Assembly: GCF_030407435.1 (NCBI RefSeq)
Contig: NZ_JASDDK010000003.1
Coordinates: 62,001 to 126,000, forward strand
Source: Winogradskyella bathintestinalis
Lineage (GTDB): Bacteria; Bacteroidota; Bacteroidia; Flavobacteriales; Flavobacteriaceae
Reading direction: 5' to 3'
Length of the DNA stretch: 64,000 nucleotides
Positions within the stretch are counted from its first letter, which is position 1; each line of letters opens with the position of its first letter. The position numbers and the translations under genes are program-made. This document shows positions 25,368-34,462 of this stretch, in pieces. The notes beneath the pieces are model-generated. The model made no database searches and was not told where the DNA came from. It saw only the letters and a list, made by a program, of their open reading frames with translations.

Positions 25368-26996
25368 ATGAAAAATTTATCACAAAGTAACTACCGTTCG
25401 GCATTACAAACCGTAAGAGATTTAAAAGAAAAATATGGACAAACTTGGAAAGCCATAAATCCTGAAAATGCAGCAAGAATGGTTGCTCAAAATAAATTTA
25501 GTACTGGTTTAGATATTGCGAAACACACCGCAGCCGTAATGCGAAAAGATATGGCTGAATACGATGCAGATTCATCAAAATACACACAGTCTTTAGGTTG
25601 CTGGCATGGATTTGTAGCACAGCAAAAAATGATCGCTGTTAAGAAACACCACAAAACGACTAGTAAACGATATTTATACCTTTCTGGTTGGATGGTAGCG
25701 GCGTTACGTTCAGAATTTGGACCTTTACCAGATCAATCCATGCACGAAAAAACGGCAGTTCCTAGTTTAATAGAAGAGATTTATGATTTCTTGCGCCAAG
25801 CAGATGCTATTGAACTGAATGATTTATTTAGACGTCTAGAAAACGGTGAAGATGTACAGAATGCTATCGATAATTTTGAAACCCATATCGTTCCTATTAT
25901 TGCGGATATTGATGCTGGTTTTGGAAATGAAGAAGCCACCTATTTATTAGCTAAAAAAATGATTCAAGCTGGAGCTTGTGCTATACAAATTGAAAATCAG
26001 GTGTCAGATGCCAAACAATGTGGTCATCAAGATGGCAAAGTAACCGTTCCGCATGAAGATTTTGTGGCAAAATTAAATGCGGTGCGTTATGCTTTTTTAG
26101 AATTGGGTGTTGACGATGGAATTATAGTTGCTAGAACCGATTCTGAAGGTGCTGGATTAACTCAAAAATTACCGGTAAGTCAAGAAGCTGGGGATTTGGC
26201 TTCGCAATATTTAGCATTTGTAGACGCTAAAGAAGTGGCTATAGAAGACGTTAAAGATGATGAAGTGTTATTGAAAAGAGATGGGAAATTAGTACGTCCC
26301 ATAAGATTATCAAATGGGTTGTATAAATTTAAGGATGGTTCAAATATCGATAGAGTAGTATTAGATTGTATAACGAGTTTGCAAAACGGTGCCGATTTAT
26401 TATGGATCGAAACTCCGACACCAAATGTGGAGCAAATTGCCCATATGGTTAATAGGATTAGATCAGTTGTGCCGAATGCTAAATTAGTGTATAATAATTC
26501 TCCTTCTTTTAACTGGACCTTGAATTTCCGGAACCAATCTTATGACGAAATGCTTGCAGAAGGTGAGAATATGACGGCTTATGATCGTAATAATTTAATG
26601 GACGCTCAATATGATAATTCAGAATTATGCCATAGAGCAGACAAAAAAATTAGAACTTTCCAAAGAGATGGATCAAGGGATGCGGGTATTTTTCATCATT
26701 TAATTACTTTGCCAACTTATCATACAACAGCTTTGCACATGAATGATTTAACTGAAGGCTATTTTGGTGATGAAGGCATGTTAGCTTATGTAAGGGATGT
26801 ACAACGACAAGAGATAAGAAAAAGCGTGTCCTGCGTAAAACATCAAAGAATGGCAGGTTCAGATCTTGGTGATGATCACAAATCATTTTTTGCAGGCGAT
26901 AAAGCTCTAAAAGCTGGTGGCGGAAAAAATACCTCGAATCAATTTGAAGTTAAAGCAACCAATAGCGTTAATGATACGTTAGGGGAGGTTGCTTAA
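25368..26996 (+). CDS. aceA: Isocitrate lyase
   Basis: Splits isocitrate to succinate and glyoxylate, the first step of the glyoxylate shunt. At 542 residues it is the longer subfamily, compared with about 430 for E. coli AceA. The active-site loop is KQCGH with catalytic Cys218, preceded by the metal-site region PIIADIDAGFGNEEATY. The substrate motif NNSPSFNWT is also present. The C-terminus VKHQRMAGSDLGDDHKSFF is typical of the long form. A terminator lies 40 bases downstream. Confidence 0.96.
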   Translation: MKNLSQSNYRSALQTVRDLKEKYGQTWKAINPENAARMVAQNKFSTGLDIAKHTAAVMRKDMAEYDADSSKYTQSLGCWHGFVAQQKMIAVKKHHKTTSKRYLYLSGWMVAALRSEFGPLPDQSMHEKTAVPSLIEEIYDFLRQADAIELNDLFRRLENGEDVQNAIDNFETHIVPIIADIDAGFGNEEATYLLAKKMIQAGACAIQIENQVSDAKQCGHQDGKVTVPHEDFVAKLNAVRYAFLELGVDDGIIVARTDSEGAGLTQKLPVSQEAGDLASQYLAFVDAKEVAIEDVKDDEVLLKRDGKLVRPIRLSNGLYKFKDGSNIDRVVLDCITSLQNGADLLWIETPTPNVEQIAHMVNRIRSVVPNAKLVYNNSPSFNWTLNFRNQSYDEMLAEGENMTAYDRNNLMDAQYDNSELCHRADKKIRTFQRDGSRDAGIFHHLITLPTYHTTALHMNDLTEGYFGDEGMLAYVRDVQRQEIRKSVSCVKHQRMAGSDLGDDHKSFFAGDKALKAGGGKNTSNQFEVKATNSVNDTLGEVA

Positions 26997-27036
26997 ATTT
27001 TGAAATTAGATAAGTCATTAAAATTCAATTCCATTA

Positions 27037-27067
27037 AAAAAGCACATTCTTTGCTGAATGTGCTTTT
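27037..27067. terminator. Terminator after aceA
   Basis: A perfect 12-bp stem (27037-27048 with 27056-27067) has a 7-base loop. A/T runs at both ends let it serve the plus-strand aceBA unit and possibly also the convergent receptor gene. Confidence 0.85.
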
Positions 27068-27194
27068 ATCGTATTATTCTTATTAAATTTTGGATACTTT
27101 AGAAAGGTGTTATTTCTAACTTTTATTGATGTTCAAATTGTTTATTAATACAATTTTCTACAAACCAAATCTCGAATATATTATACTAAGAATA

Positions 27195-29726
27195 TTAGCC
27201 TTCGAAATCAAAGTCATCTTCTCCGTTAGCTCCTTCACCTCGTCCAGAACGCTCACGTTTGTTGAGTTGCTGGTTAAATCTATAAATTAGAGATAAGTTT
27301 ATCTGTCGCTGTCTCCATTGATTTTCGCTGTACCGCTCAAAGAATTCTGTAGTTGTTGTGCCTTGTCGTTTTCTTGAGTTTAATAAATCACGAACACTTA
27401 AAGACATCGTAAGATTATTGTTTAATAATTCCTTACTGAAAGCTAAGTCAATGGATAAAATACCATCTGAATCCGTTTGTGCATCTTGTTGCGCCCCTCT
27501 ATAAAACGCATTAGTTTGCCAGTCAATTTTTAATGGTAATGAAACTTTAGAACTAAAGCGTGCAAACCAACTGGTATTCTTAGCGCTATAATCTACTCCA
27601 TTAAAATCGCCATCTGTTTCAAACTGAAAAACATTAAAACTAGAATTTAGGCGTAACCATTTTGCTGGGGTGTATAAAAAACCTAACTCAGCACCTGTAC
27701 GTTTGTTCGAAGACAGGTTAATAGGAATTGTTCTAATAATATTAATTCCTGTAGTTTGTTGACCTGTGTTTTCTTCCACACGTTCAAAAGAATCCGTTTC
27801 GTGCTGGTAATATATAGATGTCGTTAATGTAAAGTTTTCCCAGCGTTTTAAATACCCTAAATCGAAAGCGCTAGAATAAGCAGGTTCTAAATTAGGATTT
27901 CCTTGAAAAACGTTGGTTCTACTAGACCTAGATGGGAATGGATTAATATACCATCCACGAGGACGATTAATCCTTCTGTTGTAGCCAAGTGTAATGCTTT
28001 CTTCTGTATCTGAATCTGGATTATTTAAGTTATAAATAAGATTAACCGTTGGAAAAAGACCCAAATAATTATTGTCGAAATCTGTATCAATAGGAAAATC
28101 ATATTCTGCTTGCAGTTCTTCTTCTGTTAAGCGCGAATCAATTTTTCCTTTAAGCTGTGTATGTTCTAATCTTAAACCTAATAAAAAGGAGAACTTTCCG
28201 AATTTTGTTCCATATTGAGAATAAATAGCATTCACATTTTCATCATAGTCAAAAACATTAGACACATTTTCATTGATGTCTAAATTACCAGTTGTTTCAT
28301 TTTCTTGGTTTAAACGATAATCGGTAACTTCATTTTCGTAATTTCCTCTAAATCCTGCTTCAAATCTAGAATCTTCTCCGATAGGTAAAACGTAATCTGC
28401 TTGTATCAAGAATTCTTTTTGATCTTCATCTGTAAGTTCTTGTTCAATTTGAATAAAATCTGGATCAATTTGATCGCTAAAAACATAATCTTCATTTAAG
28501 AATGTAGATCCTTCTTCCTTATCTTTTTCGTATTGAAAATCAACCGTCAACTTATGGTCTCTATCGTCTCCAAATTGTTTAACATAGTTAAGCGCAAATT
28601 GGTAACTGTTGTCTTCTTCTACTTCTTTTTCGCGTCTCAAAGTTCTTTCAACTATAGCGCCATTATTGTAGCGATCACTTTCATTTAATGAAAGATCAGC
28701 ATCGCTACCCAATCTATAGAATAGGCTACCTGTAATGGAAGATGTTTCGGTAAGAAAATATTCCATACCTAAACTCACATTATAATTTCTATTTAGACGT
28801 TCCACTTCTTGGTCTTCAATAATTCTTCTAAAATCTGGTGTATTTACTGTACCGTCGTCTAAAAGTTCGTCAAAATAGGTGACATCATTATAGCTATTTC
28901 TTGGAGCATCAAAATAACGCCATCCTAAATTGGTGAAGAGGTTATATTTTTCGGTACGATAATTTAAATTTGCAGAAAGTCCAACATTATCAGGGTTTCC
29001 TGCTGATAAACTCACAGACCCATTAAAGCCTAAGGTTTCCTTTTGGCGTAAAATTATATTTAAAATACCAGCCGTTCCTTCAGCATCATATCTTGCGGAA
29101 GGAGACGTGATAACTTCTACACGCTCAATCGCTTCTGCAGGGAGTTGGCTTAAAACGTTGCTATCACCAAATCCGGCTAAGGCTGATGGTTTTCCGTTTA
29201 TTAAAATTCTTACGTTTTCATTACCACGGAGGCTAATAGCTCCTTCAATATCAACGGCAACAGAGGGGACATTGTTTAGTGCGTCACTCACAGTTCCGCC
29301 GGCAGTTGTAATATCCTTGCCAATATTATAAACTTTTTTATCGAGTTTTATTTCAACTGTAGTTCGCTCTGCAACGACTTGAACTTCATCAAGAGATTCA
29401 ATATCTAAAGCAAGAGCTACAGTGCCCAGATTAATATTTTCGGTGATGCTTTTATTGTTGTAGTTTTTTGTTTTGTAGGATATATATTCAACAATAATAT
29501 CGTAAGTTCCTACGGGCACGTCGGTACTGAATTTACCTTCAGAATCCGTAATCTCACCAGCGACAATATTATTATCGGGTTTAGATTTAAAAGTGATTGT
29601 GGCATATTCTAAGGGAATATTGGTGTCCTGTTCTACAACAGAGCCCTCGACGGTAACTTCATTTTGAGCGAAAGAAAAGGTAAAGGAGAAAATTAATAAT
29701 AGTTTAGAAAAAAGGTGTGGTCTCAT
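27195..29726 (-). CDS. TonB-dependent receptor, outer-membrane beta-barrel family
   Basis: An 843-residue outer-membrane protein. It has a signal peptide (LLLIFSFTFSFAQ), a CarboxypepD_reg-like domain (about residues 24-110), a plug domain (about 125-225: SDALNNVPSVAVDIEGAISLRGNENVRILING, split by a conserved Gly-Asn pair) and a long barrel with many aromatic-ended strands. The tail is charged (RSGRGEGANGEDDFDFEG) and lacks the usual terminal aromatic. It belongs to the receptor group without a SusD partner. The substrate is not indicated by neighbours. It converges with aceA across a shared terminator. Confidence 0.9.
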   Translation of the reverse strand: MRPHLFSKLLLIFSFTFSFAQNEVTVEGSVVEQDTNIPLEYATITFKSKPDNNIVAGEITDSEGKFSTDVPVGTYDIIVEYISYKTKNYNNKSITENINLGTVALALDIESLDEVQVVAERTTVEIKLDKKVYNIGKDITTAGGTVSDALNNVPSVAVDIEGAISLRGNENVRILINGKPSALAGFGDSNVLSQLPAEAIERVEVITSPSARYDAEGTAGILNIILRQKETLGFNGSVSLSAGNPDNVGLSANLNYRTEKYNLFTNLGWRYFDAPRNSYNDVTYFDELLDDGTVNTPDFRRIIEDQEVERLNRNYNVSLGMEYFLTETSSITGSLFYRLGSDADLSLNESDRYNNGAIVERTLRREKEVEEDNSYQFALNYVKQFGDDRDHKLTVDFQYEKDKEEGSTFLNEDYVFSDQIDPDFIQIEQELTDEDQKEFLIQADYVLPIGEDSRFEAGFRGNYENEVTDYRLNQENETTGNLDINENVSNVFDYDENVNAIYSQYGTKFGKFSFLLGLRLEHTQLKGKIDSRLTEEELQAEYDFPIDTDFDNNYLGLFPTVNLIYNLNNPDSDTEESITLGYNRRINRPRGWYINPFPSRSSRTNVFQGNPNLEPAYSSAFDLGYLKRWENFTLTTSIYYQHETDSFERVEENTGQQTTGINIIRTIPINLSSNKRTGAELGFLYTPAKWLRLNSSFNVFQFETDGDFNGVDYSAKNTSWFARFSSKVSLPLKIDWQTNAFYRGAQQDAQTDSDGILSIDLAFSKELLNNNLTMSLSVRDLLNSRKRQGTTTTEFFERYSENQWRQRQINLSLIYRFNQQLNKRERSGRGEGANGEDDFDFEG

Positions 29727-29854
29727 TACAATTGTATAAAGGTTTATGACAATAAGACTTGCAAAAATACCTTTAGTTTAACTGAAATAGGTTAATCTTA
29801 TGTTAAAGCGATTTGTTAAAAAATGCACTATTAATTTAACCGAAAATTTAGACT

Positions 29855-30316
29855 TTATTCATTTTTATTTCTCTTATTTCTACGTTTTTTCTTCTTCTTT
29901 TTTACGACTTCCTTTTCATCAAAATCACCCTTAATCATTTCTTTAATTTTAGACATGTCTCCTTCAGAAATAAGTTCTTCAATATCTTTAAAATGTGTAT
30001 TTTCTAAATTTTCAATAGCATTTTTGCGATCAAGACTATGATCAAATCTTGTTTTTAAAATAATCATTCTTTCGTCAAAGAAACTATTTATATGCTGTTT
30101 TACGATATGTTTTTGAAATTCATCCGCTTCTAAGGTCGTTATAAAGTTATCAATAAACTCTTGCTTGCGCTCATTCATTTTACGCTCTCTAGTTTCAATT
30201 TCTTTCTCAGACGGTTCTCGGTTAGTCTGCGGAATATCATTCATGTGTCTTCGTCGTTGAGCATGAATATTTAAACCGAGAATAATGGCGAATAAAATTA
30301 AAATTGTCTTTTTCAT
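29855..30316 (-). CDS. Small exported helical protein with a poly-basic C-terminus
   Basis: A 153-residue protein with a signal peptide (MKKTILILFAIILGLNIHAQ) and a strongly helical, charged mature part. It ends in a run of lysine and arginine (about residues 137-152). I do not recognise a characterised family, although exported proteins of this general form are common in Flavobacteriaceae. The spacing and heptad-like hydrophobics (FITTLEADEFQKHIV) suggest a helical bundle somewhat like periplasmic metal-sensor proteins, but no metal ligands stand out. It follows arsC by 9 bases and is probably in the same transcript. Confidence 0.75.
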   Translation of the reverse strand: MKKTILILFAIILGLNIHAQRRRHMNDIPQTNREPSEKEIETRERKMNERKQEFIDNFITTLEADEFQKHIVKQHINSFFDERMIILKTRFDHSLDRKNAIENLENTHFKDIEELISEGDMSKIKEMIKGDFDEKEVVKKKKKKRRNKRNKNE

Positions 30317-30325
30317 TGTGTAATA

Positions 30326-30667
30326 TTATATGATTTCTAAAATAGATTCTGGTGGTCTACCAACTACCGCTTTGTCGCCGTTAACCACAATAGGGCGCTC
30401 TATTAGCTTTGGATGGTTTACCATAGCTGCAATAATTTCATTATCTGAAAGTGTTTTGCCTTTATAATCCGATTTCCAAATGGTCTCATTTTTTCGGACT
30501 AATTCTATTGGTTTTATACCTAATTTAATAATAATATCTTCCAGTTCTATAGAGGTAAAATCGTTTTCAAGATATTTAATGATTTCAAATGATTTACCAG
30601 ATTCCTCTAGTATTGAAAGTCCCTGTCTTGATTTTGAACATCTTGGATTATGGTAAATTTTGATCAT
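30326..30667 (-). CDS. arsC: ArsC-family reductase (glutaredoxin-dependent arsenate reductase type)
   Basis: A 113-residue thioredoxin-fold protein with the ArsC signature HNPRCSKSRQGL, nucleophile Cys10, and the RPIVV...VVGRPPE block that normally carries the arsenate-binding arginine. The family reduces arsenate to arsenite with glutaredoxin, but short members such as this one are often of uncertain role (Spx and YffB are relatives). No arsenite pump or ArsR gene lies nearby, so a housekeeping thiol role is equally possible. It sits between prfB and the poly-basic protein gene on the same strand. Confidence 0.82.
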   Translation of the reverse strand: MIKIYHNPRCSKSRQGLSILEESGKSFEIIKYLENDFTSIELEDIIIKLGIKPIELVRKNETIWKSDYKGKTLSDNEIIAAMVNHPKLIERPIVVNGDKAVVGRPPESILEII

Positions 30668-30689
30668 AGCTTTTTTTAGTTTATTACAA

Positions 30690-31794
30690 TTATAATGCCG
30701 AATCTTCTTTCTGTCCCATCATCATTAAATAGGCTTTTAAGAAAGGTTCTATATCTCCATCCATAACAGCATCTACATTACCAGTTTCGTGGGCAGATCG
30801 CACATCTTTAACTAATTTGTAAGGATGCATAACATAATTTCTTATTTGGCTCCCCCATTCAATTTTCATTTTACCTGCTTCAATATCATCGCGTTGAGCC
30901 ATCTGTTTTTGCAGTTCTATTTCGTATAATTGGGATTTCAACATTTGAAGCGCTCTGGTACGATTATCGTGTTGAGAACGTGTTTCAGAGCATTGAATTT
31001 GAATGCCTGAAGGTTTGTGTAGTAACTGTACTTTGGTCTCAACCTTGTTAACATTCTGTCCGCCGGCTCCACTAGACCGCGCAGTGGTAATTTCTATATC
31101 TGATGGATTAATGTCAATTTCAATAGAATCATCAACCAAAGGATAAACGTAAACTGAAGCAAAACTTGTATGCCGTTTAGCATTACTATCAAAAGGTGAA
31201 ATTCGTACCAAGCGCTGCACACCATTCTCCCCTTTAAGCCAACCGAAGGCAAAATCTCCTTCAATCTCTAAGGTCACCGTTTTTATACCGGCAACATCCC
31301 CATCTTGCAGGTTAAGTTCCTTTACTTTGTAGCCGCTTTTTTCGGCATACATTAAATACATGCGCATGAGCATGCTAGCCCAATCGCAAGATTCTGTGCC
31401 ACCAGCACCAGCTGTAATTTGGAGCACCGCACTTAAGCTGTCTCCTTCTTCCGAAAGCATGTTTTTGAATTCTAGTTTTTCGATGGCATTTTCTGCCGCC
31501 TCAAAACGATTCTCTACATTTTCCATGGGAGCTTCATCTTCTTTGTAGAATTCGTAGATGACTTCTAAATCTTCAAATAAGGTTTTTGCTGCATTATAAT
31601 CATTTACCCAACTTTTTTTCTCCCGAATGGATTTCATTACCAATTCGGCAGCTTTAGAATCATTCCAGAAATTGGGATCGAAAGTTTGTTCTTCTTCGTT
31701 GGCGATTTCTATAAGTTTGGCATCTAAGTCAAAGATATTGTCTAAGTATGTCTAGACGGGAATTTAGATCTTTTATTTGATCTGATGTTATCAT
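30690..31794 (-). CDS. prfB: Peptide chain release factor 2, with programmed +1 frameshift
   Basis: Releases nascent peptides at UGA and UAA. Translation starts at the ATG at 31794 ([15 protein letters not shown]), reaches an in-frame UGA at codon 22 (31731-31729) in the context CUU-UGA-C, and resumes in the +1 frame to give a 367-residue protein. Recognition motif SPF and catalytic GGQ ([11 protein letters not shown]) are both present. The frameshift makes synthesis depend on low RF2 levels, a known autoregulatory device. Annotation that begins at a later Met (31643) would lose about 50 residues of domain 1. arsC follows by 22 bases. Confidence 0.96.
31728..31734 (-). promoter_or_regulatory. 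prfB frameshift site CTT-TGA-C
   Basis: Ribosomes slip +1 at the CTT codon when the UGA at 31731-31729 is slow to be decoded. In E. coli an AGGGGG anti-SD-pairing stretch lies 3 bases upstream of the slippery codon. The corresponding bases here (TTAGACAATAT) contain no such purine run. Confidence 0.92.
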
Positions 31795-31812
31795 AAGTAA
31801 ATAAATTTTATG

Positions 31813-31820
31813 CAAATATA
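31813..31820 (-). promoter_or_regulatory. Predicted -7 element of prfB
   Basis: The minus strand reads TATATTTG, an exact match to TAnnTTTG, 18 bases before the prfB ATG. This predicts a short leader of roughly 12-15 bases. Confidence 0.6.
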
Positions 31821-31929
31821 AGTTGCCGTATTAAAGTGCCATAATTTTGAATAGTTTTTTTAGAAATTCCGTAGTTTTATCACACACTAATAATCTCATA
31901 ATTTTGAGACTATTGTATTTATTTTAAAT

Positions 31930-34332
31930 ATGAAAAAATTAGCTTTCCTTATTTGTTTTATTTGTTGTAATCTTCAATCTCAGTCTTCATTTTTAGATAA
32001 GAAGGACCTTAAAGCGTTTGAAGGTTACTTCAACTTTTACTATGAAGAAAGTACGGATAAAATTTATCTTAAGGTTACTAAATTAAATGATCAATTTCTG
32101 TATGTTAATTTCTTAGCTTCTGGTGTGGGCAGTAATGATATCGGTTTAGATAGAGGACAATTAGGGGGAGAACGTATTGTCTATTTCAAAAAAGCAGGTA
32201 ATAAACTATTGCTGATTCAGCCAAATTTAAAATATAGGGCAAATACCGATAATGCACTAGAAAAGAAAAGTATAGAACAGGCTTTTGCAACGTCTGTGTT
32301 GTATGGATTTAAAATTTTATCGGATAAAGATGGCGAATATCTTATAGATTTCACTCCGTTTTTATTGGAAGATTCTCATGGTGTGGCTAATCGATTAAAA
32401 GCGAAAAAAGAAGGAACTTATAAATTAGATGCATCAAAAAGTGCGTTGGCATTAGATCGTACTAAAGCATTTCCTCAAAATGTTGAGTTTGAAGCGTTAT
32501 TAACCTTTAAAGGAGAACCAAAAGGACGCAACTTGCGCAGTGTAACACCGACCAGTTCTTTAGTTAGCGTAGTATTACATCATTCGTTTGTAAAATTGCC
32601 TGATAATAAATACAAACCAAGAATATTTGATCCACGAAGCGGTGCAATTTCCATGTCGTTTTTAGATTATGCAACACCTATACACGAGGATATAAAAAAG
32701 CGAATCATTGTTAGACATCGTTTAGAAAAAAAGCATCCTAATAGTGAGATCAGTGAGGCCAAAGAACCAATCGTTTATTATCTGGACCCTGGTACGCCTG
32801 AACCGGTGCGATCTGCACTTTTGGAAGGAGCACGTTGGTGGAATGAAGCCTATGAAGCTATTGGCTTTAAAGACGCATTTCAAGTAAAAATGCTACCCAA
32901 GGATGCCGATCCAATGGATTGTAGGTATAATGTAATTCAGTGGGTGCATCGCAGTACAAGAGGTTGGAGTTACGGTAACAGTGTTGTAGACCCAAGAACA
33001 GGCGAAATAATTAAAGGCCATGTAAGTTTAGGTAGTTTACGTATTCGTCAAGATTATATGATTGCCCAAGCGTTAATGAATAAGCCGTTTGCTGAACGCA
33101 ATGATAACTATAAACCTATGTTAGATATGGCTTTAGCACGTATCAGACAATTGAGTGCTCATGAGGTAGGGCATACTATCGGTTTTGCACACAATTTTGC
33201 CGCTAGCACCAACAATAGAGCTTCCGTAATGGATTATCCACATCCTAAAATTTCTCTTAATAATGGTAATATAGATTTTGAAAAAGCCTATGCTACAGGG
33301 ATTGGTCAATGGGATAAAGTTACTGTGGCTTACAGTTATTCAGAATTTGATGAATCCGCAGACGAGAAATTGGCTTTAAGAACAATTTTAAAAAAGGCAC
33401 AAGATGATGGACTGCGTTTTATTACAGATTCAGATGCAAGGGCATCTGGTGGGGCACACGCTTTTGCACATTTATGGGATAACGGCAAAACTCCAGATGA
33501 AGAATTGAATGCTGTTTTGGAATTACGTCAGCAAGCTATAGAAAATTTTTCAGTAGATAACATTAAGGCTTATGAGCCTTATTCAGTCTTAGAAGATGTT
33601 TTTGTGCCTTTATATTTTTATCATCGTTTTCAGGTTGAGGCAGCAACTAAAATTATAGGAGGTTTGGATTATAATTATGCTGTGAAAGGGGGTGGACAGT
33701 TAACGTCTAAAACAATTGATGTGGCAACACAACGACGTACTTTAAGTGTTATTCTCAAAACACTAAATGCAGAAACGTTAACAATTCCAAAAAATACGTT
33801 GAGCTTATTTCCGCCGAGAGCGTTTGGTTATGGTCGTACTCGAGAATCGTTTAAAGGAAAAACAGGTGTCAGTTTCGATCCGTTGAGTGCGGCAAATACA
33901 GCTAGTGACATGACATTAAAATATTTATTACATCCGCAACGTGCTAACAGGTTGATTCTACAAAAAAGTTTAGATGAAAACCAATTGAGTTTAGAAACTG
34001 TTTTAAATCAACTTTTAAAAAATGCTTTCGGTAAAATATATGAGGATTCCTATTTATCTGAAATTCAACAGCAAATCAACGTTAATGTTTTAAAATATTT
34101 AATGAATTTAGCTGTAAGTGATGAAAGTTATTTTCAAACTAAAGCAATAGCCAATAAAACAATTGTGGACTTATCAACTAAATTTTTAGATCTTGATGCA
34201 TTAAATATGCAGTACAGATTGATGATTAAAGAATTTTATGAACATCCGGAAAAATTTAAAATAGAAAGTTCTCCACAAATTCCAGATGGTTCACCGATTG
34301 GTAGTGGTGTCTGTAATTACAGTGAAAATTAA
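31930..34332 (+). CDS. Exported zinc-dependent metalloprotease (metzincin-like, DUF5117/DUF4953 type)
   Basis: An 800-residue secreted or periplasmic protein with a signal peptide (about residues 1-18). The N-terminal part has the DUF5117/5118-like layout. The catalytic zinc motif HEVGHTIGFAH has ligands His411, His415 and His421 with Glu412 as base. A Met-turn SVMDYPHP follows about 19 residues later. This is the HExxHxxGxxH plus Met-turn arrangement of metzincins. Similar proteins are widespread in Bacteroidota; substrates are unknown. It is monocistronic between prfB (divergent) and the threonine aldolase gene. Confidence 0.9.
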   Translation: MKKLAFLICFICCNLQSQSSFLDKKDLKAFEGYFNFYYEESTDKIYLKVTKLNDQFLYVNFLASGVGSNDIGLDRGQLGGERIVYFKKAGNKLLLIQPNLKYRANTDNALEKKSIEQAFATSVLYGFKILSDKDGEYLIDFTPFLLEDSHGVANRLKAKKEGTYKLDASKSALALDRTKAFPQNVEFEALLTFKGEPKGRNLRSVTPTSSLVSVVLHHSFVKLPDNKYKPRIFDPRSGAISMSFLDYATPIHEDIKKRIIVRHRLEKKHPNSEISEAKEPIVYYLDPGTPEPVRSALLEGARWWNEAYEAIGFKDAFQVKMLPKDADPMDCRYNVIQWVHRSTRGWSYGNSVVDPRTGEIIKGHVSLGSLRIRQDYMIAQALMNKPFAERNDNYKPMLDMALARIRQLSAHEVGHTIGFAHNFAASTNNRASVMDYPHPKISLNNGNIDFEKAYATGIGQWDKVTVAYSYSEFDESADEKLALRTILKKAQDDGLRFITDSDARASGGAHAFAHLWDNGKTPDEELNAVLELRQQAIENFSVDNIKAYEPYSVLEDVFVPLYFYHRFQVEAATKIIGGLDYNYAVKGGGQLTSKTIDVATQRRTLSVILKTLNAETLTIPKNTLSLFPPRAFGYGRTRESFKGKTGVSFDPLSAANTASDMTLKYLLHPQRANRLILQKSLDENQLSLETVLNQLLKNAFGKIYEDSYLSEIQQQINVNVLKYLMNLAVSDESYFQTKAIANKTIVDLSTKFLDLDALNMQYRLMIKEFYEHPEKFKIESSPQIPDGSPIGSGVCNYSEN

Positions 34333-34462
34333 AATAGTATTTGTGATTGAGCATTAAAGATTTCAAAACATCTTTTTAATGAAGCTAGCTTATATGTATG
34401 TTCATACCAAACAAAAAATATGTTTAACTAAATAAGATTCCCAATTTATACGGGCAATAAAT

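Noticed and set aside
30690-31643. prfB beginning at an internal Met (31643)
   Set aside because: This omits the first domain. The upstream ATG, in-frame UGA and CUU-UGA-C site show that the gene starts at 31794.
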